NCBI GenBank assembly: GCA_024690635.1
Contig: JAILOW010000196.1
Location: 7,331-71,330 of the forward strand
Direction of reading: 5' to 3'
From: Butyrivibrio sp.
Lineage (GTDB): Bacteria > Bacillota_A > Clostridia > Lachnospirales > Lachnospiraceae
Length of the DNA: 64,000 bases
Shown here: piece after piece, positions 7,738 to 15,356 of the stretch
Layout of the letters: each line of letters begins with the position of its first letter
How positions within the stretch are numbered: position 1 is the first letter of the stretch
Position numbers and translations under genes: made by a program
The notes under the pieces: generated by a model
The model's input: only the letters and a program-made list of their open reading frames with translations
The model's database searches: none
Told to the model about the DNA's origin: nothing

Positions 7738-9459
7738 TCAGGGAAGCATGTCAGCATCGCCGAAGTACTCAGCCCACTTAGCTGTACGCTCGTCGATGAT
7801 AGCCTGTCCGCCTGATGAGAGGTAATCAGACATGAAGCTGTCCCAAACAGAATCGAAGTCTGCAGTGGAAGCAACAACTGCGTTGTCATAGATCTGATCT
7901 CTCTTAGAAGAAAGTGTATCACCTACACCTGCCTCTGACTCGATAATACCAACGTTAACGTTGAGGGGCTCAAGTCCGTCTGCAAGTGAGATCTTGTTTG
8001 CTGCATCTACAAGGTCGGGATCTGCCTCAGCATAACCGTAAGCGATTGAAAGGTTTGCAAGGTCCTGATCACCAAAGTATGTTCCGTTACATGTGATAGT
8101 GTAGTCGATGTTCTTACCGGAGTTCTGGATTGCATCGCCTGTTGCTGCGATGATCTGGATAGCGCCGCTGTCAAGAACTTCGTGTGTTACACCCTCATCA
8201 CCTGCCTGAAGGTACTTGATTGTCTCAGGCTTTGAAATGAAGTCAAGGTAAAGAAGTGAAGCAAGAGGCTCGTCGTTTGTTGTAGGGAAGAAGATCTTTC
8301 TGTCGCCTGCTGTTGAGTAGAGCCACTTTGAATACTTGCCTTCTGAGTTCTGGAAGCAGTCAACTGCTACGAACTTAGCGTCTTCGCCGATGTTTCTCTT
8401 AAGGTTTGCATTGATGCTGTCTTCACCGTTTCTGAATACGTAATCCCAGTTGTGCTGGAATGCGCCTACATAACCGGCCTTGATCATATCATCCTCTGTG
8501 GTGTCTCCGCTTCCGTAAAGAGCGAAATCCTTCCACATAAGGCCATCGTTGTACCACTTGTTGAGGAGCTTAACAGCTTCCTTTGTCTGAGGCTCTGTAA
8601 CCATTCTGTCATCAAAGCCGTTTACATAGTACTCTTTGTCTGTGATCTTGGGATCCATGAAAGATGTGATGAGGTTGCTTGCTCTCCAGCCGATATCATA
8701 GCTGATTGAGAAAGGAACCATCTTGGAAGCATCTTTTCCAAGAAGAGTGTCAGCGTTGTCTCTGAATGCTACAAGCATGTCTTCGAACTCCTGAGTAGTT
8801 GTAGGAGCCTTCATGTTAAGCTTGTCAAGCCAGTCCTGACGAACGAAAGTAACGATTCTCTGCTGCTCAGCTCTTCTACCTTCGATTGCCCAAAGAGATC
8901 CGGTCTTAGGATCCTTGTCCCAAAGCATGTTTGTCTCGCCAAGCCAGTTCCAAAGGTTAGGTGTATCAGCCTTGTACTCTTCTACAAGATCCTTAAGATC
9001 GATAACACCGCCCATGTCAGCGTATGTAAGAACTGTAGGATAGCTGTATGTTACGCAGATGTCGGGAGCTTCCTGTGCTGCAAGGAGGTTGTTGATATCC
9101 TCTGTCTCTGTCCATCTGGGAACCTTCTTGAAAGTAACTTCTACGTTGTGCTCTTCGAGCATTCCCTTTTTGATGTACTCTGTGTACATATTGTTCTCGG
9201 GATCTGATCCGCCGTCGTTTCCTCTGTCGTAGATCTCTACAGTGATGGATCTTGTATCAGCGAACTTACCGTCTGTAAGCTCTGATGATCCCTGAGGCTC
9301 AGCCTCAGCTGTGTCTGCCTGTGTTTCTGTCTGCTCTGTGGCAGTTGCTTCACCGTTATCGGTGCTTGCAGGTGCTGCTCCGTCGTTTGACTGTCCGCAG
9401 GCAACCATTGAAAGTGCCATAACAGAAGCAAGGAGCATAGATAATACCTTTTTCTTCAT
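7738..9459 (-). CDS. Extracellular sugar-binding lipoprotein (CUT1 ABC importer)
   Basis: A 573-residue family 1 solute-binding protein. The start at 9459 (MKKKVLS) is preceded by GGAGGG. The ATG five codons upstream is not. A lipoprotein signal ends at the lipobox LSMVAC, followed by a Thr/Glu/Ala-rich linker of about 45 residues that lifts the domain off the membrane. Motifs such as DICVTYSYPTVLTYADMGGVIDLKDL and DWLDKLNMKAPTTTQEFEDML are those of large oligosaccharide-binding LplA-type proteins. It follows two cognate permeases. The ligand is probably an aldouronic or xylo-oligosaccharide, judged from the surrounding genes. No ATPase gene is present. Confidence 0.9.
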   Translation of the reverse strand: MKKKVLSMLLASVMALSMVACGQSNDGAAPASTDNGEATATEQTETQADTAEAEPQGSSELTDGKFADTRSITVEIYDRGNDGGSDPENNMYTEYIKKGMLEEHNVEVTFKKVPRWTETEDINNLLAAQEAPDICVTYSYPTVLTYADMGGVIDLKDLVEEYKADTPNLWNWLGETNMLWDKDPKTGSLWAIEGRRAEQQRIVTFVRQDWLDKLNMKAPTTTQEFEDMLVAFRDNADTLLGKDASKMVPFSISYDIGWRASNLITSFMDPKITDKEYYVNGFDDRMVTEPQTKEAVKLLNKWYNDGLMWKDFALYGSGDTTEDDMIKAGYVGAFQHNWDYVFRNGEDSINANLKRNIGEDAKFVAVDCFQNSEGKYSKWLYSTAGDRKIFFPTTNDEPLASLLYLDFISKPETIKYLQAGDEGVTHEVLDSGAIQIIAATGDAIQNSGKNIDYTITCNGTYFGDQDLANLSIAYGYAEADPDLVDAANKISLADGLEPLNVNVGIIESEAGVGDTLSSKRDQIYDNAVVASTADFDSVWDSFMSDYLSSGGQAIIDERTAKWAEYFGDADMLP

Positions 9460-9540
9460 AACTTTACCCTCCATTTTAATTTGTGAAGTTATATGATCTC
9501 AGGCAAATGCCCAAGACATGGACTTATTAGTAACAAGGAC

Positions 9541-9617
9541 GTTCCGCTCTCGCCTGCAAGCAGGCTCGACGGAACAAGAATTCGCACTAAATTCGATAGA
9601 ACCTCATTAAGTGCTCA
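9541..9617 (-). other. Structured intercistronic element, copy 1
   Basis: This lies between the permease and binding protein genes and starts at the permease stop codon TGA (9617-9615). Read on the minus strand, hairpin A is CACT-T-AAT, loop GAGGTTCTATCGA, ATT-T-AGTG. Fourteen bases after the loop comes CTTGTTC, then hairpin B with outer stem GTTCCG/CGGAAC, an internal loop of CGAG opposite CGAGAG, and inner stem CCTGC/GCAGG. Copy 2 (33068-33141, between atpG and atpD) has the same layout, loop and spacing with compensated stem changes. A role in mRNA processing or stability is an inference. Confidence 0.6.
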
Positions 9618-10487
9618 TTCTTTTACAGCGCCTAAAGTTACACCGCTGATAAAGTACTTCTGCAGGAAAGGATAGATGCACAGGATCGGAATGGTTGAGA
9701 ACATTACGATAGCTGCTTTTAGTGACTCCGTAAGTCCCGGAGCCGAGAAACCTTCCTGGGTTGCAACCTCTACTGAATTGATGTTGTTGATGATGTTGTA
9801 CAAAAGAAGCTGTAAAGGATAGAACTTTTCTTCTCTCATGTACATCAGCGCATCTGAGTATCCGTTCCATCTGCCCACGGCATAGAACAGTGCCAGGGTT
9901 GCCATAACAGGCTTTGAAAGAGGAACATAGATCTTTACCAAAATCTCAAAGAATGTTGCTCCGTCAATTTCCGCCGATTCCCTAAGGCTGTCCGGGATCC
10001 CGTAAAAGAAACTTCTCATGATGATCATGTTGTAAACACTCATCACACCCGGAAGAATGAGAACCAGAGGATTACTCAAAAGGTTGAGCTTTTGCATCAG
10101 CAGGTAGTTGGGAATAGTACCTGCATTGAAAAACATTGTTATAGTAATAAAGATGTTGATGGCTTTTCTTCCCTTGAGTTTTTCAAAGATCAGAGGGAAT
10201 GCACAAAGTGTGGTCATGGTCAGTGAAAGCACTGTGCAGATAACTGTAAGTGAAACCGTCCACACAAAAGCTCTTATGTACTTGGGGTCTTTTAATACTG
10301 TTGCATAAGCATCTAAGTTAAGACCCTTGGGAATAATGTATACTTCATTTCTTACCAGATAATCAGTTCCGCTCAGGGACTTGGCAAGAAGGTTCAGCAT
10401 AGGGATGATGCAGATGGCACTCACCAGAAGGCAGAGGATCACGAACACCACATCCCACGCTTTTTCGCCGTTTGATTTTATCTTCAT
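9615..10487 (-). CDS. CUT1 sugar ABC permease (LplC/YtcP-like)
   Basis: A 290-residue inner-membrane permease with six predicted helices, the first at about 14-34. The EAA loop that docks the ATPase reads ESAEIDGATFFEILVKIYVPLSKP. The ending FISGVTLGAVKE is typical of LplC/YtcP proteins. It pairs with the permease encoded 16 bases upstream and the binding protein downstream to import an oligosaccharide. A strong GGAGG site precedes the ATG. The energising ATPase must come from elsewhere, probably a shared MsmX-type protein. Confidence 0.92.
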   Translation of the reverse strand: MKIKSNGEKAWDVVFVILCLLVSAICIIPMLNLLAKSLSGTDYLVRNEVYIIPKGLNLDAYATVLKDPKYIRAFVWTVSLTVICTVLSLTMTTLCAFPLIFEKLKGRKAINIFITITMFFNAGTIPNYLLMQKLNLLSNPLVLILPGVMSVYNMIIMRSFFYGIPDSLRESAEIDGATFFEILVKIYVPLSKPVMATLALFYAVGRWNGYSDALMYMREEKFYPLQLLLYNIINNINSVEVATQEGFSAPGLTESLKAAIVMFSTIPILCIYPFLQKYFISGVTLGAVKE

Positions 10488-10503
10488 GTTTCCTTTCCTC
10501 CCT

Positions 10504-11445
10504 TTACCAGATTCCTCTCTCGCCGAGTTTGCGAGAGATCCAGTTAGCCGTCAGCAGGAAGAATACTCCCACCACAGACTGGAACAGTCCGACAGCCGTT
10601 GTAAGGGAGAATTGAAGACCCTTAATGCCGACTCTGTAAACAAATGTTGCGATAACGTCAGCCACACGCATTACCAGGTTGTTCTGGAAAGCGAAAGGCC
10701 TGTCAAATCCGCCGCCAAGAATATTTCCAAGGCTCATGATAAGAAGTACCACGATGGTGGGCTTGATACCGGGTAGTGTTATGTGCCAGATCTTTCTGAA
10801 CCTTCCGGCTCCGTCCACAGATGCAGCCTCGTAAAGCTCGGGGTTGATACCTGCTATGGCAGCCAGATATACGATGGAGCCCCAACCGAAGTTCTGCCAG
10901 ATTCCGAATCCGATGTAGCTTCCGATCCAGTGTTTTTCTTCATTCAGGAAAGGAATCGCGTCTCCTCCAAGGTGCTGGATAACAATGTTCACAAGTCCTG
11001 AGTTCGGTGCAAGGAGCTGCAGTGCCAAACTGTAGATGATGACCCATGAAAGGAAGTGAGGCATGTATGCTATGGTCTGAACAACCTTCTTATAACGTAC
11101 AAAGCAAAGCTCGTTCAGTATCAGCGCAAAGATGATAGGTGCCGGGAATCCGAATATGAGATCCAGTATGTTCAGTGTAAGCGTGTTCTTAAGAGCATAT
11201 CTGAAGTCATTGTTCTGGAAAGCTTTTATGAAATACTCAAATCCGTGATTCTTGGCAAGAGGTTGTTTCCAGATGCTTCCCATAAGGCTGTATTTTTTAA
11301 ACGCGATCTGTACATATACCATTGGGAAATACTTAAACACCAAGAGGTATAAAAGCGGCAGTGCAAGCATTGCGTACAGCTGCCAGTACTTTTTCATATA
11401 GACGCTGAATTTGACTTTATTTCGAGTCTCAGCAGGTTTGCTCAT
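10504..11445 (-). CDS. CUT1 sugar ABC permease (LplB/YteP-like)
   Basis: A 313-residue permease with six predicted helices. MLALPLLYLLVFKYFPMVYVQIAFKKYS forms the first helix region. YEAASVDGAGRFRKIWHITLPGIKP is the EAA coupling loop, and FSLTTAVGLFQSVVGVFFLLTANWISRKLGERGIW is the C-terminus characteristic of LplB-type partners. The ribosome binding site AGGAGG overlaps the stop codon of the GH115 gene, 11 bases upstream, so translation is likely coupled. It forms the heterodimeric channel with the next permease. Confidence 0.92.
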   Translation of the reverse strand: MSKPAETRNKVKFSVYMKKYWQLYAMLALPLLYLLVFKYFPMVYVQIAFKKYSLMGSIWKQPLAKNHGFEYFIKAFQNNDFRYALKNTLTLNILDLIFGFPAPIIFALILNELCFVRYKKVVQTIAYMPHFLSWVIIYSLALQLLAPNSGLVNIVIQHLGGDAIPFLNEEKHWIGSYIGFGIWQNFGWGSIVYLAAIAGINPELYEAASVDGAGRFRKIWHITLPGIKPTIVVLLIMSLGNILGGGFDRPFAFQNNLVMRVADVIATFVYRVGIKGLQFSLTTAVGLFQSVVGVFFLLTANWISRKLGERGIW

Positions 11446-11456
11446 TTTGTTCCTCC

Positions 11457-14324
11457 TTAAATCTCACTGAAAGATATCTTTTCAGGATTTATATAGCTTT
11501 CCTCCGGTCCAAGGTACGATTTTGGCAGTTCTGTTCCCTGTCTTACCAGAAGGATCCGCTCCAGAACGATTCCGGGGCTCATTGCTACAAAGGTGAGTTC
11601 ATTTTCTCCTTTGACGCAGCTCACGGTTTCCGTGATCTTTTTTACATTATCCCTGGCTTCCTGCGCCCATTGGGGACTTGGAAAAAATGGGATCTCAGGC
11701 TGTTTTACGGTATTTACGGTTTTTACCTTTTCCCCGTTAACGGAATATCCAAAGAACTGTCCTTTATCAAAAGTAACCGGTGTGGAAGGAGCCATTTCAA
11801 AGGTGACCTCGTATTCCCCTTCCTCCTTGGCGTAAAACCTGTAGCTTACGCTTGGACGTTTACTGTCCTTGGAAAAATCTCGGGATGAAGGAAATGCTTT
11901 GATGGCGCTTCCGCTTCTTCCGTAGGGAGAAAGTATCCTGAAACTTCCGTTTGTACCGTCCTGTCTGTCTGCAAAATGTCTTGCTTCCATACAGATATAG
12001 CCGTCGTTTTCAACAAACAGATCGCCCGGCGCTTTTTGCGGCGCAGCTTCCACGGTTACATGTGCCTGTCCGTATCCGATGTTTTCTACTTCGAAGGTTC
12101 CGGTGATCTTATCATCCAAAAGAGCTTTGTTCACCCTGAGGGTTATCCTCTCTCTGACTGAAACCTCGCCTTCTTTTTTGGAAAACTCAAGCCAGCTGCA
12201 ATCTGTATGTATCCTGTATCTGAAGGGCTTATCGCTTCCGCTTATGAGATCGAATTCGATCTGGGAAACATCGGGACGAAGCATGTTTTTCCAGGTCTGT
12301 GGTTTGTCACACCACTCAAGTCCCGTCATATAATGCTCGTCATCGGCCCTTGCCACCAGCATTCTGGGTGAATTTGCTCCGTATACCAGATGCCTTATGG
12401 GGTATCTGTTGTCCTCTTCATTCCAGTTCACAAAGCCTATGTGTTCGGACTTTCCAAAGCCCTTGTAGAAGCCCTTATCCACCGTCTCATACTCTTCGAT
12501 GATGGCTGCATCCTCTTTTACGCTTGCATCAAGCTCCTGCGCGATAAGGTTGGCTTCTATGCGGTTCTGGCGGGCATACAGCTTATTTCTTCCTGCCAGG
12601 ATCCACATCTTCATGAGATTGGCTGTGCCGCAGGCGGGATAATACAGAAGTGAAACAAAAGCTGACATGTCCTCTTCATCGATCCTCTTTTTTAAAGCTT
12701 TTGCCTCTTTGAGGATCTCCCCGCTGGTTTCCAGCACTTTATCTGCCTCGCCGAAATGAAGTGGATGATATACATCTTCATTCATTATTTCATGGCGCCT
12801 CTTCTCCAAAAGAGAAGTGTAATCCCAGATGATCTTTTTTATTTTATTTCTGCCGGAAAGAGGAAGCATACCGCCAAACTGCCTCTCTGCCCAGTCGTTT
12901 ACGTATTCTGTAGTGATGGCCGCATCTGTGCCGCCCCACTTTTCTATGTCATAAGCCAGGTCCAAAAAGTAGGAAAGCCCCAGCTCCTGAGTACCTATGT
13001 CACCGATATTGGTAACCCAGATCTGCCTTACTCCGAATTCATAGGCCTGAGTCATCTGCTCCCAGACTCTTGGAAGATATGTTGCCCCGATCCATTTAAA
13101 GGAATAAGGTCCGCCGTGCATGTCCATGTGATAGTACATGCCGTAGCCACCCGGATGATCCTGCATCTCTTTTGAAGGAAGTGTCCTTGTGTATCCGCAG
13201 TTGTTATCAGACAGGATAAGAGTCACGCCGTCAAGCTGCGGATCTCCCATAAGGCCCTTTGTCTTTTCGTTTCCGTAAAAGAACTCTTCCACTTCCGAAA
13301 AGAGAACCATCTGCCTCGGAATCTTTGACAGATCGCTGTGTATGGTCTCGCGGATAAGGTCGTTTTGCGTCTTAAGGACATCTCTCAGAAGATCGATGTT
13401 TTCCTCAAGCCCGGCATCCTCTCCCAGGATCTTGGAATCACGCTCGCCGCGCATTCCCAGGGTTATAACATTTTCAAAGGATCTGTTTCTGAGTAGCCCG
13501 TCTCTCCAGAAACGTGTGATACCGTCTCTGTTTCTGACAAAGCTCCAATCATCGCCGTAAAGCGAATCCTTGCCTCTAAGGAGTCTGTACTCCTCTCCGC
13601 TTCTGATACAGGGCTCGTGGTGGGAAGTGCTCATCACCACGCCGTATTCATCGGCGAGTCTTGCGCTCTCAAGCCCCGGTCCGTCCATGCTGAAATTGGA
13701 ATTCCACATTGCCGGCCACAGGTAATTGCCCTTAAGTCGCAGAAGAAGTTCAAAAATTCTGTCGTAGCACTCGGCGTTTATGCCTCCGAAGTGCTCCATG
13801 GCCCAGTTGCCAAAGGCAGGCCATTCATCATTTATAAAGAAGCCTCTGTATCTGACGGAGGGTTCTTTTGAAATAACGTTGGAATCCTCTGTCAAAAAGA
13901 CATTCTTTCTCTTTTTGGGAACCACATGGTTCCAATTTATCAAAGGAGAAACACCCAAAAGTTCCGAGAGATGAAAAAGTCCGTAGATAGTTCCGCGCTT
14001 ATCGCTTCCTGCGATCACCAGCGCGTGATCAACGCCTTCCATGGGACTGTCTATAACCTGAAAGCTGTAAACTTCCCATTTCCCTCTTACTTGTCCCAAA
14101 TCGATGGATCCATTGTCTTCAAGTTCCTTCAGATAATCGCTTCTGTCTACAGTTCCGAAGATTATCAGATTCCTGCACTTGCTTCCTTTTGTGTACTCGC
14201 CTGCGCGGAACCCGGTCACCCGGTAAATATCCTGCCTGACCAAAGCAGCTACCTTATTAACTCCGGGATAAGATTTAGACTCGTAAGTGAACATTAACCT
14301 GTTATCGAAACTTATCTTAGACAC
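11457..14324 (-). CDS. GH115 xylan alpha-1,2-glucuronidase
   Basis: A 955-residue protein with no signal peptide. The reading frame opens with GTG at 14324, after GGGGGT. The first in-frame ATG is ten codons later. Family 115 hallmarks include AGSDKRGTIYGLFHLSELLGVSP, RYRGFFINDEWPAFGNWA, LKGNYLWPAMWNSNF, TSHHEPC and QIWVTNIGDIGTQELGLSYFLDLAYD. A C-terminal beta-domain starts near residue 770. GH115 enzymes remove (4-O-methyl-)glucuronic acid from internal or terminal xylose units, whereas GH67 acts on the terminal unit. Being cytoplasmic, it probably handles imported branched oligosaccharides. It is the first gene of the operon, divergent from an AraC regulator. Confidence 0.93.
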   Translation of the reverse strand: MSKISFDNRLMFTYESKSYPGVNKVAALVRQDIYRVTGFRAGEYTKGSKCRNLIIFGTVDRSDYLKELEDNGSIDLGQVRGKWEVYSFQVIDSPMEGVDHALVIAGSDKRGTIYGLFHLSELLGVSPLINWNHVVPKKRKNVFLTEDSNVISKEPSVRYRGFFINDEWPAFGNWAMEHFGGINAECYDRIFELLLRLKGNYLWPAMWNSNFSMDGPGLESARLADEYGVVMSTSHHEPCIRSGEEYRLLRGKDSLYGDDWSFVRNRDGITRFWRDGLLRNRSFENVITLGMRGERDSKILGEDAGLEENIDLLRDVLKTQNDLIRETIHSDLSKIPRQMVLFSEVEEFFYGNEKTKGLMGDPQLDGVTLILSDNNCGYTRTLPSKEMQDHPGGYGMYYHMDMHGGPYSFKWIGATYLPRVWEQMTQAYEFGVRQIWVTNIGDIGTQELGLSYFLDLAYDIEKWGGTDAAITTEYVNDWAERQFGGMLPLSGRNKIKKIIWDYTSLLEKRRHEIMNEDVYHPLHFGEADKVLETSGEILKEAKALKKRIDEEDMSAFVSLLYYPACGTANLMKMWILAGRNKLYARQNRIEANLIAQELDASVKEDAAIIEEYETVDKGFYKGFGKSEHIGFVNWNEEDNRYPIRHLVYGANSPRMLVARADDEHYMTGLEWCDKPQTWKNMLRPDVSQIEFDLISGSDKPFRYRIHTDCSWLEFSKKEGEVSVRERITLRVNKALLDDKITGTFEVENIGYGQAHVTVEAAPQKAPGDLFVENDGYICMEARHFADRQDGTNGSFRILSPYGRSGSAIKAFPSSRDFSKDSKRPSVSYRFYAKEEGEYEVTFEMAPSTPVTFDKGQFFGYSVNGEKVKTVNTVKQPEIPFFPSPQWAQEARDNVKKITETVSCVKGENELTFVAMSPGIVLERILLVRQGTELPKSYLGPEESYINPEKISFSEI

Positions 14325-14493
14325 TTTTACCCCCGCCAGGTTTTAATTTCACTTTTTGCTTGTTGATGTTTCACTATATCTCTGATATAAATAATCATAA
14401 GACATGGGATTTTATAATAAATACACAAAACACAGTTATTTTTTTGCATTTTCCGATATAAACTGCACAACCATTTCCGGAGGTTTTTAGAAC
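14325..14493. promoter_or_regulatory. Divergent control region of the xylan operon and AraC gene
   Basis: This AT-rich spacer must hold promoters in both directions. On the minus strand TTATGA and TATAGT (near 14400-14370, 16-base spacing) are a weak candidate for the GH115 operon. On the plus strand the motif CATTTTCCGATATA (14447-14460) is followed by a related CATTTCCG (14472-14479) that overlaps the AraC gene's ribosome binding site. The same CATTTTCCG core appears between the esterase gene and the esterase-GH43 gene. This makes it a plausible operator for the AraC regulator. Confidence 0.45.
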
Positions 14494-15351
14494 ATGAAAA
14501 AAAGCCTTAATTGCCCTTACAGCATGATCGATCACGAGATCATCTGCGAGCACAAACAGGCAAGGGTAAACCATGAAGATATAAACACCGTGCACAACCA
14601 CGACGGCTATGAAGTTGTTTTGTTTCTCAAAGGAGACGTAAACATAATGATAGAGCCGGAGCTCTTCAAGATGAAGCGCGGAGACATGTTTTTTATAAGT
14701 CCGCTGGTGTTCCACGGCATAGATCTGGAAGACATTTCAGGCTACGAGAGGATCGTCATCAATATCCAGTACGAGTTTCTTAAAAATCTGGGAGATGCCG
14801 ACACAGACTTTAACACCCTCTTTAGAAGCGCAGATTCAGCCAACATGAACCACCTGCGAATCCCGGAGGAATCTCTTTCCAAGTTCATCGCCATAGCAAA
14901 AAAGCTTGAGGAAGTCCTTCACAGCGACTGCTACGGACACAGCGTTCTGGCGAAGGCCTATCTTGCGGAATTTCTGCTTATGACCTGCAAATATTCAGCG
15001 AACGTACCACCCCAGAAAAAGGGAAGTTCCATGCCGGTTGTGGTTTCCAAGATCCTTGATTATATAGAAACCCACCTGTCTGAGGACATTACCATAAACG
15101 CCATGTCAAGCGAACTTCACTACAGCAGCGACCATTTAAGCCGCGCCTTCAGCGATGCCACGGGAGACTCTTTGAAACATTACATTAATGCAAAGAAAAT
15201 TGCTCTGGCGCAAAAATTATTGCTTCAGAACAATTCTCCTTATGACGTGTGCTTTATGGTTGGATATAACAATTATTCCAGCTTTTCACGGCGTTTTTCC
15301 AAGCAGATCGGAATGTCGCCCAAGCAGTTCCAGCTGTCATATCGCAATTGA
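14494..15351 (+). CDS. AraC-family transcriptional regulator of the xylan locus
   Basis: A 285-residue cytoplasmic regulator. Residues about 10-110 form an AraC-type cupin (HNHDGYEVVLFLKGDVNIMIEPELFKMKRGDMFFISPLVFHGID) that would sense a sugar. Residues about 185-285 carry two helix-turn-helix motifs (ITINAMSSELHYSSDHLSRAFSDATGDSLKHYIN and YDVCFMVGYNNYSSFSRRFSKQIGMSPKQFQ). It is transcribed away from the GH115 operon, so it probably activates that operon and perhaps the divergent esterase/fusion promoters. GGAGG lies ten bases before the ATG. Its stop codon is only five bases from the end of the convergent GH67 gene. Confidence 0.9.
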   Translation: MKKSLNCPYSMIDHEIICEHKQARVNHEDINTVHNHDGYEVVLFLKGDVNIMIEPELFKMKRGDMFFISPLVFHGIDLEDISGYERIVINIQYEFLKNLGDADTDFNTLFRSADSANMNHLRIPEESLSKFIAIAKKLEEVLHSDCYGHSVLAKAYLAEFLLMTCKYSANVPPQKKGSSMPVVVSKILDYIETHLSEDITINAMSSELHYSSDHLSRAFSDATGDSLKHYINAKKIALAQKLLLQNNSPYDVCFMVGYNNYSSFSRRFSKQIGMSPKQFQLSYRN

Positions 15352-15356
15352 TCAGA

